This document shows, piece by piece, positions 33,316 through 44,927 of a stretch of DNA of 64,000 bases; position 1 is the first letter of the stretch, and every line of letters starts with the position of its first letter. The position numbers were made by a program, and so were the translations under genes. Source of the DNA: Hyperoodon ampullatus (taxonomy: Eukaryota; Chordata; Mammalia; Artiodactyla; Ziphiidae); contig OX457058.1 of NCBI GenBank assembly GCA_949752795.1, positions 32,738,587-32,802,586 on the forward strand, written 5' to 3'. The notes beneath the pieces were generated by a model that had not been told where the DNA came from, did not search any database, and saw only the letters and a program-made list of their open reading frames with translations.

Positions 33316-33777
33316 CAAATCTCTTCACTGTGTCTGGAGTCAAAGGTTGTAAACACGAATGCTATAGAGGCTGGGTGGTGAGACCACAGAGGACAGCAGG
33401 CCATGGGGGGAGCCGCAGCACCGCACAGCACTGCTGACCTTGGGGTCAGCCTCTTGGGCACGGCGAGGGGCGGTGGAGACTGTGCCCTGGCTTAAGAGCG
33501 GCTGGTGCTTAGCTCCTGCTGATGGAATGTGGCCCAATGTTGGCAAATCTGATTCTTCAAAAGACAGAAGAAATTTTGATTTTAAGGTGAGATTCCATAT
33601 TTTCAAAGATTGGTGATGAATTTTTAATCAATGTAAATACCGTGAGGATCAATATTCTGTGGGCACAAAGATGTCTGCAGGCCAATTGTGGGCACTTGGC
33701 CTCTGGTTTACAGGTTCTGGACTACAGCATAAAGGGCGGGGGTGAGACCACAGAGGCCAGTCAAGGCCCTAGGGACT
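33316..33777. other. no recognisable feature
   Basis: About 460 bp; short opposite-strand ORFs only. Confidence 0.4.
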
Positions 33778-33906
33778 GGATGATGAAGAAGAAGGAGGAG
33801 AAGAAGGAAGGAAAGGGGAGGGGACGGAGGAAGAGGAGGACATGGGTGGCAGGGGAGGGGGAGGGGGAAGACGAGGAGGAGAAGGGGAAAAGAAAAGGAA
33901 ACCTGG
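33778..33906. repeat. purine-rich (GA/GGA) low-complexity tract
   Basis: About 130 bp almost wholly A and G, with several G4-G5 runs at 33850-33875. The lysine/glutamate-rich plus-strand frame and serine/proline-rich minus-strand frame are composition artefacts. Confidence 0.93.
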
Positions 33907-34182
33907 CCACGTGTCAGAGCTCATGTGTAACTGGACCATACGATGCAGTTTGTAATTGTAAGGGAGAAATGGTGTGGGTGAGCTAAGCCTGCAGAGCATG
34001 TGGCTGCACTGATCTGGGAGGTTGGGGGCCTGGGGGGCGTGGGAGACACTCATACCTTCTGAAGAGGGGTGGCGGCAGCAGAGAGGTCTCTAAGACTCTG
34101 AATCTGCTGGGAGACAGCCGGCCATGTAAGATGAATCCCTCTCTGGAATGGCGCAGTGGAAGAGAATAAGAATGGGTTCCAG

Positions 34183-34429
34183 CATAAATACACTACCAAA
34201 CATAAAATAGATAGCTAGTGGGAAGCAGCCACATAGCACAGGGAGATCAGCTCGGTGCTTTGTGACCACCTAGAGAGGTGGGATAGGGAGGGTGGGAGGG
34301 AGACGCAAGAGGATGGAGATATGGGGATATATGTATATGTATAGCTGATTCACTTTGTGATAAAGCAGAAACTAACACACCATTGTAAAACAATTATACT
34401 CCAATAAAGATATTAAAAAAAAAAAAAAA
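34183..34429 (+). mobile_element. very short, 5'-truncated LINE-1 with TSD
   Basis: The last ~230 bp of the L1 3' UTR ('gtgggaagcagccacatagc', 'gcacagggagatcagctcgg', 'caattatactccaataaaga') plus A15. Perfect duplications atgggttccag at 34172-34182 and 34432-34442. It closely resembles the 3' UTR of the L1 at 44.8 kb, so it is relatively young. Confidence 0.95.
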
Positions 34430-34442
34430 GCATGGGTTCCAG

Positions 34443-36755
34443 GCTCTGGACCAAGTTCATGGGCAGCTGGCCAGCCACTGAAGCTGTAGACTGATAGAAA
34501 ACCGCAAACTGAACTGAGAACACCCAGTATGAGGAAAACAGGGAGAGATGAAGTCAGGATATTTAGAGTCATTGTTAAGAAAAGAAGATATGCAGAAGAT
34601 AATCAAGCAAAAGAAAACCCTGCAGAGGGAATTGGGGGAGGAGATGCTGGGCCAGGCGCCACCTGTCCTCAGGGGCCAGGCTCCAGCCTCCACACCCTTG
34701 CTGCCTCCCATTCCTCCAGCTCGGAGTCTCAGCCACCTCACTCAAAGCTGCTACTGACGGACGTCTTCCATGAGATCCGGTGCCGTCCCCCCATCAGGCC
34801 CTGGAGAGTCCCTCTACCCTGCTCTGGGTCCCTTCAGACCAGTGGGGCATCAAAACTGGGTTCCCCAGGTAGTCCTCAACTCACGTTGTATTTCAACATA
34901 AAAAATGTTTAGTATTTTCCACCTCCTAACAGCAAAAAAAAAAAAAAAAAATTGTATCATAACTTCTAGACTGATTAGTTTTTAATGGTGTTTAGCTTTC
35001 TCTCTCAGTTAACATGTAAGGAGAAAGTGTGGTCATGCTGTCTCATAAAATTAGTGGAGTTATTGCTCATCTTTATATTTAACTCATTTAATTATTTTCT
35101 GAAGCAGAAAACCAATGTTTGATACACAGACACATACACATTTACCAGATTCATTTCATAAATGTCCTTTTGCATACATATAACATTGCCAGATTGCAAA
35201 TTCAGTAAAGAGAAACTGCATATTGATTTATGACCTTCTTTTTATAACATTATAAAATGGATGAATTAATTACATTAGTTCTGCAGCATTTTAATCCTGA
35301 CTTTTCTGCTTTTATTATCTATCCCGCAAGATGGGTTCTATAATTTTTTTCAAGTGGTATTTATAATAGTCCTTGAGATCCTCATTAGCATGTTTGATTG
35401 AATTGAAAAAAAACATCAGATGTTTGTCACAACGGACAGTAAGAACTATCTGACTGACCGGTTTTACAGTGAGGATTAACTTTGCCAAATAGATTATATG
35501 GCAGACATTTTACATATATTTAATAAAACAAACTCATAGTTCCAAGGTTTGATGAAACTGTATTCAAAGCACATGATAATAAAAAAACACTATATCAAAA
35601 AAGATTGTCTCAGCAAAAGTGGAAGGCATTAGCAAACAATATGTTGTTATTTAAAAACTGTAACAATTTAAAAAGTATATCTGGCTAAACAAGGTGCCTC
35701 TAAGCGAAAGAATAGTCTGGATTATTAATAGATAATTTATAATATTGTAAAGGCCTTTTCTGTATACTTCCCAGTAACTGAAAAAGTGAATGACTCTCTG
35801 AGTGGATAACTAATCCTTTTCCAAGCCGGGTGGTTCCTAATTCTTTGCCTTTAATAAAATTGAAAAAATTTTGATGATAAATCAATGTGAATTTTGGTAA
35901 ATAACTCAAAAGGCATTCAAAGCATTAAGCAACAGTGAAGTAGCAAAGTTCTATTTCTGTGTAATTTTTTATATGGACAAGTTTTCTCAAAGTTTCCATC
36001 TACTAAAAAAAAGAGTAGGAACAAAATAGATGCCGGACTCCACTTCACTGCATACATAAGTCACATTCATACAGAGATATAAGCAATAACTGGGAAAACC
36101 CTCATTCTCCTCGTTAATAAGTATATTTCCAATAAAAATTACTTATATTTAATAATCATTAGTAAAAAGTTAATATACGTTGTGACTTTTGATCATGTAC
36201 TTCTAATGATTATGATTTTGACTCAATACATAAGACTTTTTGAACAATTAAAGCCTGTGGTCACAGAAAAAAACCCAAAATTTAAAATTTAAATTTATAA
36301 GACAATCTTATTGTGATAAATATGATGGAATGATCAATAAAAAAACTTTCAAGCATGAAATATATGTGCACTAACATAAAATTCTGTGGAAGAAGTAGAA
36401 GAAAAAACACAAATTCATAGATAAAAGGAAAACATAAAATTTTAAAATGTTGAAGAAAGGAGTTTATGTATTTCTGTAAATGGATGAAGGGGGTTTCATA
36501 TCATCATGGCATTTAGATTCCATTGGATCCATCTTTAGGTATATGAATTCTTACTTGAAAATTGTCCATTTCTGCAGCATATTGGAAATCACATCCTTTG
36601 CTATTATTTAAATAGATGCAAAATTTTAGATACTAACTTACGTGCATAAGAGTCATAGTTTTTCAAAAAGTCATTTAGAGGTATATGAGCAAAATGCTTG
36701 AAGACCGCTGTCCTAGATACTTAGAGCTTCAAAGACCTTTGAGGATCAAGAACCC
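34443..36755. other. AT-rich sequence without recognised repeats
   Basis: About 2.3 kb. 34443-34930 is moderate in GC; 34980-36720 is AT-rich with many short A/T runs and an A18 run at about 34934-34951. No gene, SINE or L1 segment recognised. It is the longest stretch in the window that I cannot assign to a repeat. Confidence 0.5.
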
Positions 36756-36760
36756 AGTCC

Positions 36761-36887
36761 TGGGACTCCCCTGGCGGTGCAGTGGTTAAGGCTCCATCGC
36801 TTCCAATGCAGGGGCATGGGTTCTATCCCTGGTCAGGGAACTAAGATCCCACACGCCAGCGCGGCCAAAAACAACAACAACAAAAAG
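36761..36887 (+). mobile_element. CHR-1-type SINE
   Basis: Head 'tgggactcccctggcggtgc', B-box 'gggttctatccc', tail 'caaaaacaacaacaacaaaa'. TSD not clear. Confidence 0.88.
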
Positions 36888-36904
36888 AAGTCCAGCCCCT
36901 CCAC

Positions 36905-36970
36905 ACCTCCACCAGCACCATTTTACAGATGAGAAAACTGAACCCAGAGAGAAAGAGAATGAGCTTCCTG
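36905..36970 (+). repeat. MIR SINE fragment
   Basis: 'ccattttacagatgagaaaa' and 'ctgaacccagagagaaagag' match the MIR right half. A C run follows at about 36975-36986. Confidence 0.6.
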
Positions 36971-36989
36971 CCCACCCCCCCCCCCCAGC

Positions 36990-37915
36990 ACTTTACCCTT
37001 GCCTAAGGCACAGAGTGAATCACATCCAGCCCTGGCTAAAAACGCCAGGCATCCTGACCTGCCCCCTGGTGCTCGTCCCAACACGATGCTCAGTGGTGCT
37101 AGACACGCCCTCACAGGTGCACAGGATCTACAGTAAACGCCACCCTTGCCGAGCTTCAATGTCCCGTCTCTCTTCCGGGTTTCCTCAGCATTTTGTGCAC
37201 CTCTCTCTAACAGCTTTCTGCTGTTGCCAACATTATCAAACACCACTGGGGCTGCTGGGACAGAAATGACATTCTGGGACCTAGAAGGACAATAGGGACA
37301 GACAGAGGGAGGAGGGTAGGCCTCCACGGGCAGGGCACTAGTTGAAGACACAGCGAAGCTGGGACAGAGAAAAAGATGTTAACTACACTTGCTCCCGTGC
37401 CAGGCTGAAGGACAGCAGAGCCAAGTGCATGGCTGGAGGCTTCTAGGGTCTCCTTAGTTATTCAGCCTCTGTCACACTTGATACCTATTCTTTGGGTCCA
37501 AGATAGACATAGAACTATAACAGTGACATGACACTTGGGTCTCCACAAATATGGTAGGGCAGGCAGAAGATTTCCAAGCCTGAATAATTAACAATCAATA
37601 GCTCCACACTTGCAAAGAAGAGTAAATTATATGCATTGAGAGCCTAGTTGTGATGTCTCAGTCATTATTAAACTGGACTTTGTTATCTCAGGTATAAAAC
37701 CAAGTTTATTTATCAGTATAAAATGTATGAGGCCTTCAGGTAGTACTATCGTGCTACAATTGCAGCCTGAATTTTAAGGTGTATGTCTTTACATTGAAAA
37801 GGAGATCAATACACTTGGAATCTTTAAGTCAAAAGCAACAGAAAAACAAAAACAAAACTTTGTCATAGGCATTTAATTCAAGTTAAACTGAGTATGATAT
37901 TTTGGAATAATAGTT
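36990..37915. other. no recognisable feature
   Basis: About 0.9 kb. A 142-codon minus-strand frame (37351-36923) includes the G-run complement of the C tract and has no family resemblance. Confidence 0.45.
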
Positions 37916-37919
37916 TTTG

Positions 37920-39690
37920 GTTATTTTATGAACAACTTTAATAGCATAGATGAAATGCAACAATTCCTTGAAATACACAAACTGCCAAAACTCACACAAG
38001 GAAAATAGATTATATTAACAGGTCTATGTCTATTTTTAAAGTTGAATCAAAAATTAAATTTCCAAAATAGAAAGCACCAGCCCAGATGGCTTCACAGGTG
38101 AATACTACCAAACATTTAAGGAAGAAAAGTTACAATTTCTCTACAGTCACTTCCAGAAACTGGAGGAGGAGGGAACACATCCTAACTCTGTGCAGCCAGC
38201 ATTACCCTAATACCAAAACTAGACAAAGATATTACAAGAAAGAAAAACTGCAGTCTGATATCTCTCATAAACACTGATGCAAAAATAATAGCAAATTGAA
38301 TCTAGTAATGAAACAGAGGAGGACCCTATGGTCCTTATCCACCATGTCCTCCGCCTGCCTCTTGTCTGTGGAAAAACTTTAGCCAAAGGATAAGTTTAAT
38401 CAGAGAAGTTAGAAAATGCAGAAACAAAAGAAAACAGTCCAACAAGACTAAATAGTAGTAGTTTAGTCATTAAGCATAGTCAAGGAACTTCAGTTCCTCT
38501 TCAAAGGCTATAGATAATATTCTGAGCCATATCCTGTGAGTTGTCTTGTAGATACTGAAACCCCCAACAGGTGGAAGAAGTTAAGTACATGATGACCAGG
38601 CTATAGCCATGACATAAGCTGCCACAATTCTGAGAATTGGCCTCAAAGAAATGGGAACAAACCGACCCTGGAACTGAAGATTAATTGTACTTAAAACAAT
38701 CAAGATGATGCTGATCAGACCACTGCAGGACCAATTTCAAGATGACTGTCAGAGCTGACTGTGCTGTTTCTGCATGTAGCCCCCTCCCTGCACCCATAAA
38801 AGCTCTTGCTCACTGATTGTCAGTAGGGGGGCGGGGGAGTGGGCCTTTGGACAGGAGTCTGCCCTCCCCCTAAAGCCCCACCAGCTGCCGGCATCCAAAA
38901 TAAAGCAAACTTTCCTTTCCACCAACCTTGCCTCTTTATTGGCTTTTGAGCAGCAAGCAGCCAGGCCCCACTTTCAGTAACAGTTACATGTAAAAATAAT
39001 TATAAGCTATGACCAAGTGGAATTTAATCCAAATATGTCAGGCTGGTTCAACAGTCAAAAATCAATTAATGTAATCTACCACATCAACAAGCTAGAGGAG
39101 AAAAGTTATATGATCTTATCAAGAGATGCAGGAAAAGCATTTGACAAAATTCAACACTGATTCATGATAAAAACTTTTTTTAAACTCTCAGAAAACGAGG
39201 AAAAGAGGAACAGAGGGGGACTTCCTCAATTTGATAAAGAACATCTACAGAAAACCTATATTCTTTCTAGTGAGAAGCTATATGCTTTTCCCCTAAATTC
39301 AGGAGTAAGACAAGGATGTTTTCTATCACCATTCCTACTCAAGATCATACTGGAAGTTCTAGCTAAAGAAAAAGACAAGAAAAGGAGATAAAATATTTAC
39401 AGATTGGAAAGAAGAAACAAAACTCCTTGTTCACATATAACATGATTGTGTGGAAAATGCCAAAGAATTGATGAACAACTCTTGGAACTAATAAGCAATG
39501 ATAGCAAGGATATAGTATATAAGGTTAGTATAGGATACAAGGAAATAAATCTTGGTGAGGAATGTTTAGAAATTGGAATTCTAATACATTTCTGGAGGGA
39601 ATGTCAATTGCTTTCTGTATACCAACAATGAAAAATTGGAATTTGAAATTAAAAACACAATACCATTTACATTAGTGCCAAAAAAAGAAA
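37920..39690 (+). mobile_element. old LINE-1 ORF2 block, split by an LTR
   Basis: Sense L1 reverse-transcriptase region: 'agcccagatggcttcacagg', 'aataccaaaactagacaaag' and 'acactgatgcaaaaataata', up to 38304. After the LTR it resumes with 'tatgaccaagtggaatttaa', 'aaagcatttgacaaaattca' and 'agtaagacaaggatgttttc'. It ends near 'accatttacattagtgccaa'. Frames are broken. Confidence 0.85.
38309..38976 (+). mobile_element. ERV1-type solo LTR with GTAA duplications
   Basis: A 668-bp element with TG...CA ends (TGAAACAG ... CACTTTCA), flanked by GTAA at 38305-38308 and 38977-38980, inserted in L1 ORF2. It has a TATA-like 'cataaaagctcttgctcact' near 38797 and a polyadenylation signal in 'ccaaaataaagcaaactttc' near 38896, so U3-R-U5 order is plus. 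A 4-bp duplication fits class I (gammaretrovirus-like) ERVs. No internal viral genes flank it, consistent with LTR-LTR recombination. It shares a U3 block with the LTR at 23801. Confidence 0.88.
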
Positions 39691-39770
39691 GGAAGGGAGG
39701 AAGGGAGAGGGAAGGAGGGAAGGAAGGAAGGAAGGAAGAAAGGAAGGAGGGAAGGGGAAAAAAAAGAAAT
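39675..39770. repeat. (GGAA)n purine microsatellite inside L1
   Basis: gaaa/ggaa/ggga units over about 95 bp, placed between L1 'gtgccaaaaaaagaa' and 'gaaatacttaggtatgaa', which adjoin in an uninterrupted L1. Confidence 0.93.
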
Positions 39771-39774
39771 ACTT

Positions 39775-40920
39775 AGGTATGAAGGGCATCTGTAAAAAAC
39801 CCACAGCTAACTTCATACTTAGTGGTGAAAGACTGAATGCTTTCCCTGTAAGATCTGGAACAAGACAAAGATGTCCGCTCATACCATTTGTATTCAACAT
39901 TTGTACTGGAGGTTCTAGTCAGGGCAATTGAGCAAGAAAAAGAAATGAAAGGGTTATTAAAGAAAAAGAAAAAAGAAATGAAAGGGCATCCAGATTGGAA
40001 AAGAAGAAGTAAAACTATTTTTTTTGCCTATGACATAATATGATATATAGAAAATCCTAGAGGGACTTCCCTGGCAGTCCAGTGGTTATGACTCCGCACT
40101 TCCAATGCAGGGGGCATGGGTTTGATCCCTGGTCGGGGAACTAAGATCCCACATGCTGTGTGGTATGACCAAAAGATAAACAACAACAACAAATATATAT
40201 ATTCATATATATATATGGAACAAATTGGGAAGAAATATTTGTAACATATATAATTTTTAAAATTAAAAAAAGAAAATCCTAGAGAATCAAAAAAACCCTG
40301 CTATAACTAATAAATGTGTTCAGAAAAGTTGCAGGATACCAGATCAATATACAAAAATCAATTGTATTTCTGTACACTTGCAATGAACAATCCAAAAATA
40401 AATTTAAGAAAGCAGCTCTATTTACAATAGCATCAAGTAGAATGAAATACTTAGGAGTAAATTTAACAAAGGAAATTAAAAACTTGTACTCTAAAACAAG
40501 AAAACATTGTTGAAAGAAATTAAAGAAGATCCAAAGAAATGGAAAGGCATCCCATATAACACTGGTACCAAATTGATCTCCAGTATCACAGCAATTCCTG
40601 TCAGAATCCCAGCTGACTTCTTTAGGTAAATTAACAAGCTCTTTCTAAATTTCTTATGGAATTGCAAATAACCCAGAATAGCCAGAACAATTTTGAAAAA
40701 GAAGAACAATGTAGGAGAACTCATACATTTCAATTTCAAAACTTACTACAAAGCAACAGCAATCAAGAGAGTGTGGAACTGGTACAGGATAGGCATATAG
40801 ATCAGTAGAGTAGAACTGAGAGTCCAGAAATACATCCATATGTCTATTAATATTTGACAAGAGTGCCAGGACCATTCACTGGGGAAAGAACAGTCTTCTA
40901 AATAATCACCTCCAATACCT
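39775..40920 (+). mobile_element. second old LINE-1 ORF2 block, interrupted by a SINE
   Basis: Starts 'gaagggcatctgtaaaaaac', a point upstream in ORF2 of where the previous block ended, then runs through 'gatctggaacaagacaaaga', 'atgacataatatgatatata', 'tatttctgtacacttgcaat', 'aatgaaatacttaggagtaa' and 'aatagccagaacaattttga' to about 40920. Either a separate L1 or an old duplication. Confidence 0.85.
40063..40270 (+). mobile_element. CHR-1 SINE with AT-rich tail and TSD
   Basis: Head 'ggacttccctggcagtccag', tail with (aac)n then 'aaatatatatattcatat' and an A-rich end. Duplications agaaaatcctagag at 40049-40062 and 40271-40284. Confidence 0.92.
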
Positions 40921-41049
40921 CCCACACTGATACTATACTTTTATTAATTAAGCCTAATATACAACCTAATAAGAAGCAGATGGTTTCTCATTGCAATAAT
41001 TCTGAAGACTGACTGCTTTGTTTTTGTTTTTGAAAATAAAAATGCATGG

Positions 41050-41235
41050 TAAATCTTGGAATCTTTGAAACTGGAAGGGACCAAATTTATCATATAAGAA
41101 CTCATCTAATCTTTGCATTTTACAGCTAAAGAACTCGGTGATTTGCTCAAGAACACACAAATAACTGTTGTAACTGGGAAAAGGACTAACTGGTCAGGTT
41201 TCCTGCCTCCCAATCCCGGGTTCTTCCAGTCTAAT
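41050..41235 (+). repeat. L3/CR1 LINE 3' end
   Basis: 'tttgaaactggaagggacca', 'gcattttacagctaaagaac', 'gtgatttgctcaagaacaca' and 'ttcctgcctcccaatcccgg' match the L3/CR1 3' end in order. Confidence 0.7.
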
Positions 41236-41541
41236 GAGATTGTGGCTCTAAATTATGTCTCTTCTATGCAGGTATGAAGAAAATGACTAACCAAGGCAAC
41301 CTATCAGAGTGACTAAACACACACACACAACACATCTTATTTTGTGTAACTAACCTAGAAACTTATGAGAAAGATCCTCTTCTTGTTTAAAGCATGCACA
41401 AATCTGGAAAGATGTTTTAAGAAGAACATTAATGGTCTTAGAAAAAGAATTGATTTATTCAAAATGTAACTCAATATTCCGTATGAATTAATGCCTGGGT
41501 TTATGTATGAGCTGTCTAGATTTGATTTTTTTATTAGTCTT
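41236..41541. other. no recognisable feature
   Basis: About 300 bp; includes a short (ac)n at about 41316-41330. Confidence 0.4.
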
Positions 41542-41554
41542 AAAGATTATTTGG

Positions 41555-41762
41555 GGGCTTCCCTGGTGGCGCAGTGGTTGAGAGTCCGCCTGCCGATGCA
41601 GGGGACGCGGGTTCGTGCCCCGGTCCGGGAAGATCCCACATGCCGCAGAGCGGCTGGGCCCGTGAGCCATGGCCGCTGAGCCTGCGCGTCCGGAGCCTGC
41701 GCTCCGCAACGGGAGAGTCCACAACAGTGAGAGGCCCACATACCGCAAAAAAAAAAAAAAAA
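41555..41762 (+). mobile_element. CHR-2 SINE (short form) with TSD
   Basis: Close to the CHR-2 consensus pattern, A19 tail, perfect duplications aaagattatttgg at 41542-41554 and 41763-41775. One of the least diverged copies here. Confidence 0.96.
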
Positions 41763-41960
41763 AAAGATTATTTGGACCACAGGTTTTGCCCTACCCATTT
41801 CTAGTTTATTCCCTCTTCCACCCAGGTCCTATGCTCCATGGTTCACTTCTAAGACTAGGAGTTGTGTCAGGAGGAGAGGGGAGCAGTGTCCTATGCCTTG
41901 GGTGTTTGTGCTTTTACACTATCAGTTTTACCCTATATTGACAGCAAAGAGAATTAAAAG

Positions 41961-42006
41961 ACATCTTCCCTCCCTCCCTCCCTTCTTCCTTTTTCCTTTC
42001 TTCGTT
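41961..42006. repeat. polypyrimidine (CCCT)n tract
   Basis: 'tcttccctccctccctccct' and following T/C runs. Confidence 0.85.
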
Positions 42007-42059
42007 TTTCCCTTAACACAAAGTGTGTAGCCTCATTCTCTTTGCAAAAGACTGAAGTA

Positions 42060-42275
42060 GGGCTTCCCTGGTGGAGCAGTGGTTGAGAGTCCGCCTGCCG
42101 ATGCAGGGGAAACAGGTTTGTGCCCCGGTCCGGGAAGATCCCACATGCTGTGGAACGGCTGGGCCCGTGAGCCATGGCCGCTGAGCCTGCGCGTCCGGAG
42201 CCTGTGCTCCGCAACGGGAGAGGCCACAACAGTGAGAGGCCCACGTACCGCTTCTTAAAAAAAAAAAAAAAAAAA
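42060..42275 (+). mobile_element. CHR-2 SINE (short form) with TSD
   Basis: CHR-2 body with 'cttctt' before an A20 tail. Duplications actgaagta at 42051-42059 and 42276-42284. Confidence 0.94.
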
Positions 42276-42399
42276 ACTGAAGTAATATGAAATTACAAAG
42301 CATAAAATGTGACTGTTCCTTTGCAAACCCTCCTACTGCCCTCCCTGGGCATAACAACGATTCATAATTTGGTGGGTCGTCTTATTCCATAGTCTCTCT

Positions 42400-43178
42400 C
42401 TTTATTCCTTTTCATCCACACATATGTAAGTATGAACATATTTTTATTGAAATGGAACCACACTCTATACATTGTCCTGCTTTCTCCATAATAGTTTGAG
42501 ATGATACTGAATCATTTCACATTGGCCCACCTCATTTTTTTTAAGTGCTCTGTGATAAAGTAGCTAGTACTTAGGTAGAGGTAACTATGTGTAAGGATCT
42601 GTTCAAAGTGCTTTACATTATTAATTCATTTAATCCTCACAATAACTCTATGAGATAAAGGAAATCCTTATGCTTAATTTATAGATGAGGAAATTGAGGG
42701 AGTGAGGTAATTTTCCCAATGACACATAGCTAGTTAAGTGGTGGAGATGAGATTCAGTCCCAGGCAGTCTGGCATCAGAATGCCATGCATTTAACTGCTA
42801 GGCTGCATTACTCCTCCATAATGTAAATGTTCCATAATGTATTTAAATAGTTCCTTATTAAGGAATCTTTAGATTGTTCCTAATTTTTCACCATTATAAA
42901 CGATGCTGTAATTACCTCCTCATACATGTAATCAAGTCTATCAATCTTTTCTTTCACAGCTTCTGAATTTGCATCTTGTGTGGGAAGGCCTTTCCATCCC
43001 CAGGTTATAAATAATCCTTCATTTTCTTCTATAGCTTTTATGGTGTGGCTTTATTCAGTTAACACTTGAGTTCTTCTGGAATTTGTATTGATGTATGGCG
43101 CAAGCTAGAGGTCTAATTTGATTGTCTTCCATATGGATATCCAATTGTCCCAATATCATTTTTTTCATCTTTTTTTTT
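42400..43178 (-). mobile_element. old L1 (L1M) fragment, antisense, split by MIR sequence
   Basis: 'cattggcccacctcattttt' and 'ctccataatgtaaatgttcc' flank the MIR. Then 'aatctttagattgttcctaa', 'gggaaggcctttccatcccc' and 'ccatatggatatccaattgt' continue reverse-complemented L1M. No coding capacity. Confidence 0.72.
42555..42808 (+). repeat. MIR SINE, near full length
   Basis: 'caaagtgctttacattatta', 'tttaatcctcacaataactc', 'agatgaggaaattgagggag' and 'atagctagttaagtggtgga' in MIR order. Confidence 0.88.
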
Positions 43179-43288
43179 TTTTTAGTTGAAGAGATATTTT
43201 CCAAGAAAATCTTTTAAGACTTAAACAGCTTACATCAACATATTCAGATCTACCCATGCTTAATCAACTGTTGGGAAATATAATCATA

Positions 43289-43644
43289 GGGCTTCCCTGG
43301 TGGCACAGTGGTTGGGAGTCCACCTGCCAATGCAGGGGACACGGGTTCGAGCCCTGGTCTGGGAAGATCCCACAGGACACAGAGAGGCTGGGCCCGTGCG
43401 CCGCAACTGCTGAGCCTGCACTCTGGAGCCCACCAGTCACAATTGCTGAGCCCATGTGCCACAACTACTGAAGCCCGTGCACCTAGTGCCCGTGCTCCAC
43501 AACAAGAGAAGCCACTGCAATGAGAGGTCTGCGTGCCGCAGCGGGGATTGGCCCCCACTCGCCACAATTAGAGAGGGCCCGCGCACAGCAGCAAAGACCC
43601 AACGCAGCCAAAAATAAGTAAATAAAATAAATAATTAAAAAAAA
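43289..43644 (+). mobile_element. CHR SINE (long form) with TSD
   Basis: The longest CHR copy in the window (about 355 bp), with several 'cacaactactgaagcccgtg'-type units, 'aagccactgcaatgagaggt', 'acccaacgcagccaaaaata' and an (aaat)n tail. Perfect duplications gaaatataatcata at 43275-43288 and 43645-43658. Confidence 0.96.
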
Positions 43645-43774
43645 GAAATATAATCATAAAATGTCTCATTAAACCCACAGGAAAACGTGTACAGGATGGA
43701 GAGAACAAGGATAGAAACCAGGGATTTACCCTCACCCCCCGTATCAAATGCACTGAATGGATATTTTATCATGG

Positions 43775-43962
43775 AAAGATTTTGAACTTAGTTCAGACCC
43801 TGGATCTGTCCCTTAAAAAATAATTGGTCTTGAGTAAATCTTCTATGCCTCTGTTTCCTCATCTGTAAAAGGGGAAGATAGTAACACCTGTCTCAGAAAG
43901 CAGCTGTAATGATGAGAGCACCCAGCACTCATTAGGTGCATCATCTATGTGAAAGGTTTGAT
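43775..43962 (-). repeat. MIR SINE, antisense
   Basis: 'tgcctctgtttcctcatctg', 'taaaaggggaagatagtaac' and 'cccagcactcattaggtgca' match reverse-complemented MIR. Confidence 0.78.
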
Positions 43963-44259
43963 TTCCCTTTTTTTGTTTGTTTTTTTTGTTAAACTGTCCC
44001 CAAAAGACAGTCCTGTTCTTATACCCAAAAGCCTTTAGGTGATACAATGTCTGTTATTTGAGAGCATTTGCTTTTATGAGACATTGTACAATGTTCTCAG
44101 TTTGACCTTGGTTTCAACGGACAGAGCTCCAGAGGCAGATGTAAAGGTTATTGTTGATTTCTTGGTAAAATAAAGAGAATTCAATTCTTTTTATTTATCT
44201 TTACTGGCTCAAAAACACTAGGAGAAAAACAGTTGTTGAAAGTCAAGTGATGCCTCCCT

Positions 44260-44590
44260 TTGTCCTATCTTACTTCTCCATAGCTGCTATTTCAAACCTT
44301 GTTCTTTATCTGACCTTCTACTCTGCCACGACATTTGACCACTAGCCTCATCTCACCTCCTCCATCAGAGAAAATGAAACTCATATGCCCTCAACTTCCT
44401 GCTGCCAAAGTCACCAGCACTTGCACCTCTACTTGATCCATTCTCCTTCCCACCAGTCCCTCCTGCCCAAGTACTGGTCATTTGTCTGTCTCCCTCACTG
44501 GTTTATGAGCATAACGACCACGTCATTGGAATACTGTTTCCCATTACCTAGCACAATGTAGGATCAGAATAGACACTCAAAACACTAAAG
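44260..44590 (+). repeat. probable L2 LINE 3' region
   Basis: 'ctcatctcacctcctccatc', 'ttgtctgtctccctcactgg' and 'cattacctagcacaatgtag' follow the L2 3' layout; diverged. Confidence 0.45.
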
Positions 44591-44927
44591 GGGTGGAAGC
44601 TCTGTACCCTTTCCCCATGTGCATCTCTTCCATCTGGCTGTTCCTAAGTCACATCTTTTTACAACAAACCAGTGATCCAGAAGAGGGTAGCGCTACCCAG
44701 GGTGACATGTAACTTCTGTGACTATACTAGATACCCATTTGGGGGTGATTGAGGCACCATATTTAAAGTATCATTCTAAATATTGTGTGACAACTAAATG
44801 CAGCTAAGTCATGGACTTCCTCTGAATTAATAAGACTAAGCTTACTGGGGACAGACACCAAAAACAACGGGAACTACGAATCTGCAGCCTGCAAAAAGGA
44901 GACCCCAAACACAGTAACATAAGCAAA

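Noticed and set aside
33642..33986. Lysine/glutamate-rich ORF
   Set aside because: Composition artefact of the GA tract; no domain or conserved context.
36923..37351. 142-codon minus-strand ORF
   Set aside because: No recognisable domain, runs through the complement of a C homopolymer and MIR sequence; no splice or codon evidence.
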